The position numbers and the translations under genes were made by a program. The notes below the pieces were generated by a model that did no database searches, was not told the origin of the DNA, and saw nothing but the letters and a program-made list of their open reading frames with translations. From Marinomonas ostreistagni (GTDB lineage: Bacteria > Pseudomonadota > Gammaproteobacteria > Pseudomonadales > Marinomonadaceae): 64,000 nucleotides of DNA. Below are positions 48,319 to 57,652 of the stretch, one piece after another; the first letter of the stretch is position 1; every line of letters begins with the position of its first letter. The stretch is taken from NCBI RefSeq assembly GCF_016888445.1, contig NZ_JAFEKF010000002.1, positions 124,001 through 188,000 on the forward strand. Reading direction: 5' to 3'.

Positions 48319-49221
48319 ATGTCAGATCAAACTTCTAACTCTTCCTCGGCCATGACCAAAGTCTTCAAACTGATGGGCAAGCTGCCATTGCCATTGGTGC
48401 GCAGCCTAGGGCGTACGTTTGGCCTAATAGGATTGCGTTTTGATCGCCGTACCCGTCGCGCCATCGATCGTAACTTAGAGCTATGCATGCCGTCGCTCGA
48501 CATCGAACAGCGTATTCGACTGCGTAACAATCGCTTGCGTCACATGGGGCAAACCTTTGCAGAAATGGGTCACTTATGGACCCGTGATGTGTCGTTTATT
48601 CTTGATCACTGCTATGAAGGTGAAGGGGCGGCAGCACTGAAAGAAGCGGTACAAGGCAAAGGCGGTGTGATTGTATTGGCACCGCATATTGGTAACTGGG
48701 AAGCGGTTAACGTTTATGTCAGCTCTATTCGCCCGATGACGGCTATGTACCGCCCTAGTAAAGACGAAAGCCTAGACAGTTTCATTTTGGCAGCGCGTAA
48801 CCGTGCTGGCGGTGATTTGGTACCGACCAACCGCCGTGGTGTGATGCAGATCGTCAAGGCACTCAATGCCGACGGTGTCGTAGGAATGCTACCTGACCAA
48901 GTGCCACAAAAAGGCAGCGGCGAGTTTGCCCCCTTCTATGGGCATCAAGCGTACACCATGACGCTTGCAGGACAATTGGCACACAAAACCAACGCTAAAG
49001 CTTTTGTCGTCGGCTGCTTGCAAACCAGTAAAGGCTTTGAAGTGGTCGCGCTAGAAGTCGATCCGCGCTTTTACGATGAAGATGTCGAGACCTCACTTAC
49101 TGGTCTAAATGCCTCGATTGAACAGTTAGTGGAGTACGCACCGAGCCAATACCAGTGGGAATACAAACGCTTTAAGTACCAGCCCCACGGTGCGCAAAAT
49201 CCTTACAAAGAACACCTGTAA
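48319..49221 (+). CDS. Lysophospholipid/lipid A acyltransferase, LpxL/HtrB family
   Basis: A 300-residue inner-membrane acyltransferase that adds secondary acyl chains to lipid A. The HxxxxE/D catalytic motif is APHIGNWEAVNVY (about residue 115) and LPDQVPQKGSGEFAPFYG is the second family block. There is one hydrophobic region near the N-terminus. I use the ATG at 48319; a GTG three codons earlier is in frame. Pseudomonads also carry an htrB homologue in this part of the origin region. Which acyl position it serves cannot be told. Confidence 0.88.
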   Translation: MSDQTSNSSSAMTKVFKLMGKLPLPLVRSLGRTFGLIGLRFDRRTRRAIDRNLELCMPSLDIEQRIRLRNNRLRHMGQTFAEMGHLWTRDVSFILDHCYEGEGAAALKEAVQGKGGVIVLAPHIGNWEAVNVYVSSIRPMTAMYRPSKDESLDSFILAARNRAGGDLVPTNRRGVMQIVKALNADGVVGMLPDQVPQKGSGEFAPFYGHQAYTMTLAGQLAHKTNAKAFVVGCLQTSKGFEVVALEVDPRFYDEDVETSLTGLNASIEQLVEYAPSQYQWEYKRFKYQPHGAQNPYKEHL

Positions 49222-49230
49222 CGCGTAGCC

Positions 49231-49701
49231 CTACGCTTCAGCAATATCCGCAAAACACGCTTGGCGACACACGCTCGCCAAGTCGTCTGGCGCTAAGCCA
49301 ATATCAAAACCACGTTTACCGCCACTCACATAGACTTTATCAAACTGCTGCGCAGAGGCATCAATAACGGTCGTCAGCGCTTTCTTTTGGCCGATTGGAC
49401 TAATCCCACCGACGATATAACCCGAACTACGCTCGGCTTCCTTAGGCTCAGCCATGCGCACTTTCTTCAGCTTTAAAGCCGCTGCAGTACGCTTTAAATT
49501 AAGCTTGCCTGTCACGGGCACAATCGCCACGTACAAAGCTTTTTCATCACTCACCAGTAAGGTCTTAAACACTTGAGCTGGCGCTAACCCCAGTTTGTCA
49601 GCCGCTTCTTCACCAAAGTTAGTGCAGTTTGGATCGTGAGCGTATTCGTGCTCGCTAAAAGCAATCTTGTGCTTTTTTAAGGTCTGTGTGGCTGGGGTCA
49701 T
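49231..49701 (-). CDS. ybaK: Cys-tRNA(Pro)/Cys-tRNA(Cys) deacylase YbaK
   Basis: A 156-residue editing protein that hydrolyses mischarged Cys-tRNA(Pro). [22 protein letters not shown] and [20 protein letters not shown] are conserved, with the active lysine in the KTLL region, and [18 protein letters not shown] is the family signature. Length matches (159 in E. coli). It converges on the acyltransferase gene and lies just after trkH, 14 bases away, on the same strand. Confidence 0.94.
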   Translation of the reverse strand: MTPATQTLKKHKIAFSEHEYAHDPNCTNFGEEAADKLGLAPAQVFKTLLVSDEKALYVAIVPVTGKLNLKRTAAALKLKKVRMAEPKEAERSSGYIVGGISPIGQKKALTTVIDASAQQFDKVYVSGGKRGFDIGLAPDDLASVCRQACFADIAEA

Positions 49702-49715
49702 TGCTTGCTCCTAGG

Positions 49716-51164
49716 CTACTTCTGCCAAAACATTGGTGTGAACAAAACCAACAAGGTAAATACTTCAAGACGCCCTAATAGCATGGCAAAACAAAGCATC
49801 CATTTGGACGGATCGTTAATCGTGGCAAAGCTGGCTGAGACTTCCCCAAGGCCAGGGCCTAGGTTATTCAGTGTCGCTGCTACAGCAGACCAAGCGGTGA
49901 TCTGATCAATGCCAGTCGCCATCAAGCCAATCATCAAAATGATATACACCAACAGGTAGGCCGAGAAGAAGCCCCATACTGCCGATACCACTCGCTCTTG
50001 TACCGCCTTACCGCCGATCTTGACGGGAATCACGGCACTTGGGTGAATCAAACGCTGGATCTCACGAAAACCTTGTTTAAGGATCAGCAGAATACGAATC
50101 ACCTTCATACCGCCGCCAGTCGAGCTAGCACAGCCGCCTACGAATGACGTTACGATCAGCAAGAATGGTAAAAAGTGCGGCCAGACCGAGAAGTCTGAGG
50201 TACTAAAGCCTGCAGTAGTCGCGATCGAGACACTTTCAAAAATGGCGTAACGTACAGAGGTTTGCCAATCAAATGTCGAGGTAATCACCAATACCAGCGA
50301 CGCCAAGGAAATGGCACAAAACAGAATGAAGAAGAAAAAGCGTGCTTCTGAGTCTTTAAAGTAATGCCATACGCTACGGGTGCGCCAAGCATAGAAGTGT
50401 AAGCCAAAGTTCAACGCTGAAATTACCATAAAGATGGTACAAATGGCCTCAATGGTGCCGCTGTTGAAGTAACCAATGCTGGCATCGTGAGTAGAGAAAC
50501 CACCGATTGCCACGGTCGAAAAGCTGTGACAAATAGCATCAAAGAAGGTCATGCCTGCCGCCCAATAACCAATGGTACACAGCACCGTCAGCGTGGCATA
50601 AATGTACCAAAGGGCTTTAGCGGTTTCGGCAATACGTGGGGTTAATTTGGAGTCTTTTACTGGCCCCGGTGTTTCGGCACGGTACAGCTGCATACCCCCG
50701 ACCCCTAGCATCGGCATGATGGCTACCGCTAATACGATGATACCCATACCGCCTAACCACTGTAGCCACTGACGGTAAAACAAGATCGACTGGGGCAAGT
50801 TATCAATGGTGTGCAGAATGGTTGCCCCTGTGGTGGTGAGCCCGGACATGGACTCAAACAGCGAGTCGGTAAACGTCAGCTCAGGGTTGGTGGTCAGCAA
50901 AAAAGGCACCGCACCAAACAGCCCTAGCGTGGACCAAAACAAGACCGTCACCAAGAAACCGTCGCGGATCTTTAAATCGCCGCGGCAGTTGCGAAACGGC
51001 AGCCAGATGACTAAGCCGCTGGTTAAGTTGATCAGCAAGGCATATAAAAACGCCAAGATGGCACCGTCTTCATAGATAAGCGAGACGATGATGGGCGGCA
51101 ACAGCGTTAAGCTGAAGATCATGATCATCATACCGATAACGCGCAGGATCACCTGAATATGCAT
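49716..51164 (-). CDS. trkH: Trk potassium uptake protein TrkH
   Basis: A 482-residue K+ channel-like membrane protein gated by TrkA. It contains four P-loop-like filters: MSGLTTTGATI, FSTVAIGGFSTHDASIG, TTAGFSTSDFSVWPHF and the C-terminal TLNNLGPGLGEVSA. About ten membrane helices. CASSTGGGMKVIRILLILKQGFREI is the cytoplasmic TrkA-contact loop. Length is 483 in E. coli. Adjacent to trkA on the same strand (69 bases), so the pair is co-transcribed. Confidence 0.97.
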   Translation of the reverse strand: MHIQVILRVIGMMIMIFSLTLLPPIIVSLIYEDGAILAFLYALLINLTSGLVIWLPFRNCRGDLKIRDGFLVTVLFWSTLGLFGAVPFLLTTNPELTFTDSLFESMSGLTTTGATILHTIDNLPQSILFYRQWLQWLGGMGIIVLAVAIMPMLGVGGMQLYRAETPGPVKDSKLTPRIAETAKALWYIYATLTVLCTIGYWAAGMTFFDAICHSFSTVAIGGFSTHDASIGYFNSGTIEAICTIFMVISALNFGLHFYAWRTRSVWHYFKDSEARFFFFILFCAISLASLVLVITSTFDWQTSVRYAIFESVSIATTAGFSTSDFSVWPHFLPFLLIVTSFVGGCASSTGGGMKVIRILLILKQGFREIQRLIHPSAVIPVKIGGKAVQERVVSAVWGFFSAYLLVYIILMIGLMATGIDQITAWSAVAATLNNLGPGLGEVSASFATINDPSKWMLCFAMLLGRLEVFTLLVLFTPMFWQK

Positions 51165-51233
51165 GCTTTAGCCTTACTAAAACCAATCTGCGCCAAGTCG
51201 TTTGGCGCAGTAAAATGAATGAAAAGTTTGTCG

Positions 51234-52607
51234 TTAGAAGAAGCTCAGTCCCACTTGGAACAACTGCTCCACCGCTGGAATTTGTTTTTTATTGGAAACG
51301 AAAATAATGACGTGATCTTCCGCTTGAATCATCACATCGCCCGTGGCCAAGATGACTTCGTCGCCGCGAACGATGGCGCCGATCGTCGCCCCTTCAGGTA
51401 AGTGAATCTGCGCTATCGAACGCCCCACTACTTTAGACGAGCGGTAGTCACCGTGCGCCACGGCTTCTAGCGCCTCAGCCGCGCCTTTGCGCATCGAGTG
51501 GACATTAACCACATCGCCACGGCGAATAAAGGATAACAGTGAGCTGATGGTCGTATGTTGTGGTGACACCGCGATGTCGATCATACCTTCTTGTACGATG
51601 TCGACGTACGCTGGGTTATTGATGATGGTCATAACCGTGCGTACGCCCAATACCTTGGCCAACATCGAGGACATGATATTGGCTTCATCGTTATTGGTAA
51701 TGGCACAGAACACATCGGTCGACTCGATGTTTTCTTCGAGCAGCAGCTCCTGCTTAGAGGCGTCACCATTGAGTACAATGGTGTTATCGAGGTTTTCAGA
51801 AAGGTAACGACAGCGTTCTGGATCGCGCTCGATGATCTTAACGCGATACTCTTTTTCAAGGCTTTGTGCCAAACGCTCACCAATGTTGCCGCCACCAGCG
51901 ATAATGATACGACGGTAAGGTGTATCCAATGGGCGCAGTTCACTCATGACATCCATCACATCTCGCTGGGCAGCCAAGAAGAACACTTCATCGTTGGCGT
52001 GAATGTGCGTATTACCATCTGGCTTGATCGACTGACCATTTCGATAAATCGCAGCGATCCGAGTTTGGATCGAAGGCATGTGCTCACGCAGATAACTGAT
52101 CGGGCGATCAATCAACGGGCCGCCCTTTTCCGCGCGTACCACCACCAGCTGAACTTTGCCTTCGGCAAACTCCATCACCTGCAGCGCGCCGGGGTAACGA
52201 ATCAGACGGCTTAAATGCTTAGTGACTTCTTTTTCCGGACTGATGCGCACGTCCATTGGTAAGGCGGTATCGGCGAAAATCTTCGGATACTTGGAGTAGG
52301 CATTAGAGCGGATACGACCAATCTTGGTAGGCGTTTTAAATAAGGTGTAAGCGATCTGGCAGGCGATCATATTGGTTTCGTCTTGGTTGCTGACCGCAAT
52401 CAGCAAGTCGGCATCGTTACAGCCAGCTTGGTCCAATACATCCGGATGCGAGCCGCTGCCCTGCACGGTTTGTATATCAAGACGATCTTGCAACTCCCTG
52501 AGACGATTCAGGTCGGTATCAATGACCGTGATGTCGTTGTCTTCATTGGCCAAGTTTTCCGCAAGAGTTGCGCCTACTTGGCCCGCGCCAATTATGATGA
52601 TCTTCAT
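51234..52607 (-). CDS. trkA: Trk system NAD+-binding regulator TrkA
   Basis: A roughly 457-residue cytoplasmic gating ring protein with two RCK modules: MKIIIIGAGQVGATLAENLANE at the start and IIIAGGGNIGERLAQSLEKE near residue 235, each followed by a TrkA-C domain. Start set at the ATG at 52607 with AAGGCAG upstream. E. coli TrkA has 458 residues. The gene follows rsmB with about 250 bases that contain the rsmB terminator. Confidence 0.97.
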   Translation of the reverse strand: MKIIIIGAGQVGATLAENLANEDNDITVIDTDLNRLRELQDRLDIQTVQGSGSHPDVLDQAGCNDADLLIAVSNQDETNMIACQIAYTLFKTPTKIGRIRSNAYSKYPKIFADTALPMDVRISPEKEVTKHLSRLIRYPGALQVMEFAEGKVQLVVVRAEKGGPLIDRPISYLREHMPSIQTRIAAIYRNGQSIKPDGNTHIHANDEVFFLAAQRDVMDVMSELRPLDTPYRRIIIAGGGNIGERLAQSLEKEYRVKIIERDPERCRYLSENLDNTIVLNGDASKQELLLEENIESTDVFCAITNNDEANIMSSMLAKVLGVRTVMTIINNPAYVDIVQEGMIDIAVSPQHTTISSLLSFIRRGDVVNVHSMRKGAAEALEAVAHGDYRSSKVVGRSIAQIHLPEGATIGAIVRGDEVILATGDVMIQAEDHVIIFVSNKKQIPAVEQLFQVGLSFF

Positions 52608-52820
52608 TGTCTGCCTTAGAGCCAAGGGCTCATCGCAACATTAAAACGTAGCTGACCCCCACGAAATCATGAGGACGGTATTTGCTCACATTCTAAACGT
52701 GATTGGGTCAAGATTTAACGCTGAATAGCATAATATTGAATAATTTTTTGCGCCGCTGTGGTGGGCACTGACACTAGACAGGTAAGAACGCATTGGGGAG
52801 GCAGTGTTGCAGGTAAAACA

Positions 52821-52848
52821 AACACCACGACCTTACGATCGTGGTGTT
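52821..52848 (-). terminator. Terminator after rsmB
   Basis: AACACCACGA and TCGTGGTGTT form a perfect 10-bp stem with an 8-base loop, just after the rsmB stop. The T-run (TGTTTTAC) is short. Confidence 0.75.
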
Positions 52849-52855
52849 GATTGGG

Positions 52856-54178
52856 TTAGGCCTGCTTTTGCAATAAGCAGTAATAAAAGCCGTCTTGGCC
52901 ATCTACGGTTGGCAAGACTTGAATCCCATGACTCACCGCTTTACCAAAGCCAAGCGCCAGTGCGCTGTTTAAGGTATCCAGTGAGCACTCTTTTGCGTCC
53001 GCTTGCTCCGCTAAGAAGTGTGCCATTTGTCGCTCGTTTTCTTCTGGCATCAACGAGCACGTGGCGTAAAGCAAATAGCCGCCCGGTTTCAAGGTCTGCC
53101 AAGTCGCCATCAAGATACGCTGCTGGATTGTAACCAGCTCATCAATGTCCGCAGGCTTACGATTAATCTTGATGTCAGGGTTGCGGCGAATCACGCCTGT
53201 GGCAGAACACGGCGCATCCAACAAGATCTTATCGAACGCCTGTTGGTCCCACCAGGCATTCGTGTCACCGGCATCAGCACAGATAAGTTCTGCTTGTACT
53301 CCTAAGCGCTCCAGATTGGACTCGATACGCTGTAGGCGCCATGGTTCTAATTCCACTGCGGTAAGCTGTAGCTCGGGTGCTCGCTCAAGTAAATGACCGG
53401 TTTTTCCGCCAGGTGCCGCACAAGCATCCAGCACGCGTTCGCCCTGCTCAGGAGCTAGAATCATTGCCGCCAACTGCGCAGACTCATCCTGCACACTGGC
53501 GTGACCGTGCTCAAAATCAGGTAACATAGTTACGGAAACGGCTTTTTCTAGGTACAAACCTGAATCCGAAAAAGCTGTTTCACGTGAAACAGTGCCCTGT
53601 TCTGTTAGTTGTGCTTGATATGTTTCACGTGAAACTTTGTCTTGGTTCACACGGATACACATGGGTGGATGTGTGTTGGTAGCCGTTACGACTTGTTCGA
53701 AATCATCGCCCCAGTGCTTTTTGAAACGCTTCACCAACCACTTTGGTAAGTTAAACTCGACGGATGGTTGGCTAGCTAGATTGTCGAGAATGTCATCGCG
53801 CTCACGCTGGTAGCGACGCAATACGGCGTTCATCAGTTTAGTTGCCCAGTCTTTATCAAGCTGACGACACAGCTCTACTGACTCGTTAACCGCAGCATGA
53901 TCTGGTGTATTCATGTGCTCGATTTGATACAAGCCCATCAGTAAGGTGGCGTAAAGATCGAGGTCTTTTTCTTCAAACGGCTTAGACAATAAGCTTAAAG
54001 CAACGCTGTTGAGCTGTGGGTAATAACGGCAGACACCGAAGCACAGCTCTTTGGTAAGACCTTGCTCATCGTAATCAACTTCGCCAATCTGCTTACTGAT
54101 CTGTGTCGATAGTGAGCCGTGTTGGCCCAGCACCTGTTCAAGAATTTTTGCGGCGATTAAGCGTGCTGGCTGACTCAT
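52856..54178 (-). CDS. rsmB: 16S rRNA (cytosine967-C5)-methyltransferase RsmB
   Basis: A 440-residue enzyme with an N-terminal NusB-like domain and a C-terminal SAM methyltransferase domain. The SAM loop is VLDACAAPGGKTGHLLE and the two catalytic cysteines are in DAPCSATG and YATCSLMPEENE. Unusually, the middle region contains VSRET twice (near residues 180 and 200), because the DNA carries two parS sites there; the two repeats may tolerate the constraint as a surface loop. Start ATG overlaps the fmt stop by four bases (ATGA), so fmt-rsmB are coupled. Confidence 0.96.
   Translation of the reverse strand: MSQPARLIAAKILEQVLGQHGSLSTQISKQIGEVDYDEQGLTKELCFGVCRYYPQLNSVALSLLSKPFEEKDLDLYATLLMGLYQIEHMNTPDHAAVNESVELCRQLDKDWATKLMNAVLRRYQRERDDILDNLASQPSVEFNLPKWLVKRFKKHWGDDFEQVVTATNTHPPMCIRVNQDKVSRETYQAQLTEQGTVSRETAFSDSGLYLEKAVSVTMLPDFEHGHASVQDESAQLAAMILAPEQGERVLDACAAPGGKTGHLLERAPELQLTAVELEPWRLQRIESNLERLGVQAELICADAGDTNAWWDQQAFDKILLDAPCSATGVIRRNPDIKINRKPADIDELVTIQQRILMATWQTLKPGGYLLYATCSLMPEENERQMAHFLAEQADAKECSLDTLNSALALGFGKAVSHGIQVLPTVDGQDGFYYCLLQKQA
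53576..53591. other. parS site 1, perfect, inside rsmB
   Basis: TGTTTCACGTGAAACA, 16 of 16 to the chromosomal parS consensus. A 16-bp perfect palindrome is far beyond chance in a gene, and parA/parB are encoded 29 kb away. Confidence 0.93.
53621..53636. other. parS site 2, 15 of 16, inside rsmB
   Basis: TGTTTCACGTGAAACT, one base off at the last position, starting 45 bp from the first site. Both sit in the same reading frame of rsmB and code for VSRET. Confidence 0.9.
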
Positions 54179-55164
54179 GCGTCGCCCCCGAAGACCTTAC
54201 CAATTTGTAGCTGATCTTTGTGTTTACCATTTAAGGCATCTTGTACGGCTAGACGTTTGCCGCCTGGGAATTGCAGCTCGGTAATCAAGATTGAGCCTTT
54301 ACCAGTGGCTACGACCAAGCCCTCTTTGCTCACCATGGTGATGGCGCCTGCTAAAAAGTCTTGGTCATGAGTGTCGAGCAATTTGGCTGCGTGGATCTTC
54401 ATCGCGCCGACCGGTGTTTCAGTGTAAGCACCAGGCCAAGGCAGTAAGCCGCGGATACGACGGCTGAGCGTCAAAGCATCTTGCGTCCAGTCAATACGCC
54501 CTTCTTGTTTGGTAAGCTTTTCGGCGTAGCAAGTTAAGTCTTCATTTTGTGGCTCAGGTGTTACTTTGCCTGCGCGGATCGCTTCTAAGCCTTCGATCAA
54601 AGCATCGCCACCTAGTACGGCTAGACGGTCGTGTAACTCACCTGAGGTGTCTTCTGGTTTGATGTCGCACTCTTTCTTCAGCAACATGTCGCCCGTGTCT
54701 AAGCCCACATCCATTTGCATGATGGTGATGCCAGTAATGGCGTCGCCGGCGATCACTGCACGGTGAATCGGCGCAGCGCCACGCCAGCGAGGCAATAAAG
54801 AAGCATGTACATTGATGCAACCAAGTTTCGGTGTATCAAGCACGGCTTTAGGCAAAATCAAACCGTAAGCGGCGACGATCATGATGTCGGCGTTGAGCTC
54901 GGCTAAGGTTTGACGATCGGCTTCGTCTTTGAAATTAAGCGGTTGGTATACTGGGATATCATGCTCAAGCGCCAATTGCTTCACAGGGCTCGCGACCAGT
55001 TTTTGGCCGCGACCAGCAGGACGGTCAGGCTGAGTGTACACAGCAATGACTTCATAGTGTTTAGCCGCAGCGTTATCAAGCACGGCTTGTAAGCTAGCAG
55101 CCGCAAAATCTGGCGTACCAGCAAAGATAATACGTAAAGGTGTTTGAGAGTCTGGATTGGTCAT
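54175..55164 (-). CDS. fmt: Methionyl-tRNA formyltransferase
   Basis: A 329-residue enzyme that formylates initiator Met-tRNA. LRIIFAGTPDFAAASLQAVL begins the formyltransferase fold; INVHASLLPRWRGAAPIHRAVIAGD holds the catalytic Asn/His/Asp region and the SLLPRWRGAAP signature. The C-terminal OB-like domain binds tRNA. Length is as usual (315). Between def and fmt a terminator-like hairpin (55190-55215) occurs, so fmt may have its own promoter. Confidence 0.97.
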   Translation of the reverse strand: MTNPDSQTPLRIIFAGTPDFAAASLQAVLDNAAAKHYEVIAVYTQPDRPAGRGQKLVASPVKQLALEHDIPVYQPLNFKDEADRQTLAELNADIMIVAAYGLILPKAVLDTPKLGCINVHASLLPRWRGAAPIHRAVIAGDAITGITIMQMDVGLDTGDMLLKKECDIKPEDTSGELHDRLAVLGGDALIEGLEAIRAGKVTPEPQNEDLTCYAEKLTKQEGRIDWTQDALTLSRRIRGLLPWPGAYTETPVGAMKIHAAKLLDTHDQDFLAGAITMVSKEGLVVATGKGSILITELQFPGGKRLAVQDALNGKHKDQLQIGKVFGGDA

Positions 55165-55189
55165 AGTGCTTGTTTATCTCTACTAACGA

Positions 55190-55215
55190 AAAAATCAGGC
55201 CGTAGCCTGATTTTT
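55190..55215 (-). terminator. Hairpin between def and fmt
   Basis: AAAAATCAGGC-CGTA-GCCTGATTTTT, an 11-bp stem with T-runs on both ends. It should reduce readthrough from def into fmt, an uncommon layout for this usually coupled pair. Confidence 0.75.
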
Positions 55216-55258
55216 GAAAAAGGATGTACGGTGTGTAGCGGGACACGCCGTAGGCTTT

Positions 55259-55768
55259 TTATGCGCGTTTCTTTTGCGCTTTTTGCAGCTTGGTTTTGAT
55301 GCGGTTACGCTTCAATGGCGATAGGTAATCCACCATTAGCTTGCCATCAAGGTGATCGATTTCGTGTTGTACACACACAGCCATCAGCTCATCGGTATCC
55401 AATTCAAATGGTTTACCGTGACGGTCTAACGCTTTGACTTTGACCTTGGCAGCACGGTAAATGTGCTCGTAAAAACCAGGCACGGATAGACAGCCTTCTT
55501 GGCATTCATTGGGTGCATCGTCTAACACGTCAAACTCAGGGTTAACGAAAACAATTGGCTCGTTGCGCTCTTCCGAGAAGTCCATCACAACGATACGGTA
55601 ATGGTAGTCAACCTGTGTCGCGGCAAGACCAACACCCTGCTCGTCGTACATGGTATCCAACATATCGTCGATCTTGGTCTGTAGGTCGGCATCGTCAAAA
55701 TCAGTGACGGGTTCAGCGACCTTACGCAGACGCGGATCTGGGTATTCTAAAACGGGTAATACAGCCAT
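55259..55768 (-). CDS. def: Peptide deformylase
   Basis: A 169-residue metalloenzyme that removes the formyl group from nascent proteins. All three motifs are present: GVGLAATQ (45-52), EGCLSV (91-96) and HEIDH (135-139), whose Cys and two His bind the metal. Start at 55768 ([18 protein letters not shown]) is the family start; in-frame codons upstream are not conserved. Length matches E. coli (169). Confidence 0.97.
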   Translation of the reverse strand: MAVLPVLEYPDPRLRKVAEPVTDFDDADLQTKIDDMLDTMYDEQGVGLAATQVDYHYRIVVMDFSEERNEPIVFVNPEFDVLDDAPNECQEGCLSVPGFYEHIYRAAKVKVKALDRHGKPFELDTDELMAVCVQHEIDHLDGKLMVDYLSPLKRNRIKTKLQKAQKKRA

Positions 55769-55925
55769 AGGGTTTTCCAAATTCTTAATGTGTAGCCTGT
55801 CCTTTAACATCTGGGTGGCAAAGGACAATTTCAATACCTATATTGTAACCTAAGATGACGCAAAAGCGTGCATCCAGCTGGCTAAAAAATATGCAATGTG
55901 GTTAAATACGCCGCGTTTTTTAGCA

Positions 55926-55942
55926 CCACAGAGTCTCTGTGG
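55926..55942. promoter_or_regulatory. Palindrome between def and dprA
   Basis: CCACAGAG-T-CTCTGTGG, an 8-bp perfect dyad, about 37 bases before the dprA start in the divergent promoter region. Possible operator or hairpin; no regulator is assigned. Confidence 0.35.
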
Positions 55943-55978
55943 CCCCGCTCCTCTTTATGTATCGCGAAGGATTGCTAC

Positions 55979-57196
55979 ATGAAACACTCCCTGCATGGTT
56001 TGAGTGAAACCCAATGGTTAGCGCTAAGTTTGATGCCAGGCCTTGGTACGACGCGTCTAGCTCACTTATGGACCTATCTGGATACACTGCATCAACCTCA
56101 AAGCGTAGAAGCGTCATTATTTCCTGAGCTTGATGAGTCTTCTCACTCTGAATCCGCTATCGATTTTCAGACGTTACGTGCCCTAGGCTGGCCTGAACAC
56201 ACGGCACGTGCGGTGATGTTATACCTCAATCGCGACAAACTACCCTATGAGGCCGAAAGCAGTTTACAGACCGCGCTGGACTGGTTGCAGAGCGATGATC
56301 AGCAACTGGTGTTTCGTGGCACAGGCAATTATCCAGCGTTACTTGGGCGCATCAGCGTGCCGCCGACCTTTTTGTATGTCAAAGGCCAGCCCAGTGCTTG
56401 GGACAAGCCAACTCTTGGTATGGTTGGAGCGCGAGCCGCATCGGGTTACGGTCGCAAGATTGCCGAGCAATGGGGCATGCAGATGAGCCAGCAAGGCTTT
56501 TCCATCATCAGTGGCGGCGCCCGTGGGATTGATACTTACGCTCACCAAGGAGCGCTCAATGCTCAGCAAGCGACGGTGGCGGTAATGGGTACCGGCTTGT
56601 TTCACCCTTATCCCAAGCAAAACATAGGCTTATTCCAACAGATCCTAGAATACGGCGGTGCGTTGGTAAGTGAGTATCCGCTTACTACCGGTGTACGCCC
56701 CAATTTTTTCCCGCCACGTAATCGCATTATCAGTGGTATGAGTCACGGTGTGTTTGTCGTAGAGGCGTCGGAAAAAAGCGGCTCACTGATCAGTGCGCGT
56801 TATGCTCTAGAAGAAAATCGCGAAGTGTTTGCCCTACCGGGTCGAGTCAGTGATCCGCAGGCGTCGGGCACCAATCAGTTGATTCGCCAAGGGGCGACGT
56901 TAGTCACTTCGATCGACGATATTTTAGCGGAGCTGCCGCGTTCGGTGCGCAGTCCTGTTGGCGATGTTAAGCAAGACGTGAGCGCTCTGCCTGAAGGAAA
57001 GGTTGATGTAAGCGGCTTCTCAATCAGCGCACAAACCTTGGTCGAGGTGTTTCAACAAGAGCGCATTGGATTGGACTTTGATGCGCTGGTGCGACGCACT
57101 GGCCTGCCCGCACCAGAACTATCGCAAACGCTCATGGAGCTAGAGCTCTCTGGGGTGATTACCAATGCTCAAGGGCAGTATCAATTTAGCGCTTAA
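55979..57196 (+). CDS. dprA: DNA-processing protein DprA (Smf)
   Basis: A roughly 405-residue protein that loads RecA on incoming single-stranded DNA in transformation. SGGARGIDTYAHQGAL is the Rossmann-fold motif, followed by VMGTGLFHPYPKQN and FPPRNRIISGMSHGVFVVEASEKSGSLISARYALE. C-terminal residues form the winged-helix region. Start at 55979 (MKHSLHGLSETQWLAL) with GAAGGA upstream. Overlaps hslR by four bases, convergently. Presence alone does not prove competence. Confidence 0.94.
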   Translation: MKHSLHGLSETQWLALSLMPGLGTTRLAHLWTYLDTLHQPQSVEASLFPELDESSHSESAIDFQTLRALGWPEHTARAVMLYLNRDKLPYEAESSLQTALDWLQSDDQQLVFRGTGNYPALLGRISVPPTFLYVKGQPSAWDKPTLGMVGARAASGYGRKIAEQWGMQMSQQGFSIISGGARGIDTYAHQGALNAQQATVAVMGTGLFHPYPKQNIGLFQQILEYGGALVSEYPLTTGVRPNFFPPRNRIISGMSHGVFVVEASEKSGSLISARYALEENREVFALPGRVSDPQASGTNQLIRQGATLVTSIDDILAELPRSVRSPVGDVKQDVSALPEGKVDVSGFSISAQTLVEVFQQERIGLDFDALVRRTGLPAPELSQTLMELELSGVITNAQGQYQFSA

Positions 57197-57609
57197 TCGC
57201 CACTGAAAATATCGCGCTTAAGCTGCTGAATATCGCGGCGCTCTTTTTTGTTCGGACGGTGATCCGACATGATGCGACCACCAAAGGATTTGTGCTCTGC
57301 AGCACGGCGCTCACGCTTGGCGATCGAGTCGGCGGTTTCTTCATACAGTAGCTGCGCTTCGGGTGCGCCACGGCGCTGCTCACTAAGACCTTTGACCGCC
57401 ACGGTGACTTCGTCCCAGCCTTTACGTACGGTGATCAACGCCCCCAGCTCAACATTGCGTGCGGCTTTGCCTTTGGCACCGTTGTACATGACTTTGCCGC
57501 CATCGATAGCGTCTTTGCACAGACCACGGGTTTTGAAAAAACGCGCGGCCCAGAGCCATTTATCTAATCTTACTGCTTGTGATTGCGACTGTTTTTCTGC
57601 TTTACTCAT
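57193..57609 (-). CDS. hslR: Ribosome-associated heat shock protein Hsp15 (S4 domain)
   Basis: A 138-residue basic RNA-binding protein that rescues stalled 50S subunits carrying peptidyl-tRNA. VRLDKWLWAARFFKTRGLCKDAIDGGKVMYNG is an S4 domain with the family's fixed spacing. The tail is Lys/Arg-rich (RPNKKERRDIQQLKRD). Length close to E. coli (133). Divergent from cysQ by 43 bases, so the two share a promoter region. Confidence 0.93.
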   Translation of the reverse strand: MSKAEKQSQSQAVRLDKWLWAARFFKTRGLCKDAIDGGKVMYNGAKGKAARNVELGALITVRKGWDEVTVAVKGLSEQRRGAPEAQLLYEETADSIAKRERRAAEHKSFGGRIMSDHRPNKKERRDIQQLKRDIFSGD

Positions 57610-57652
57610 AGATTGGACACACGATTGTTAAAACGAAAGAATTCATACCATT

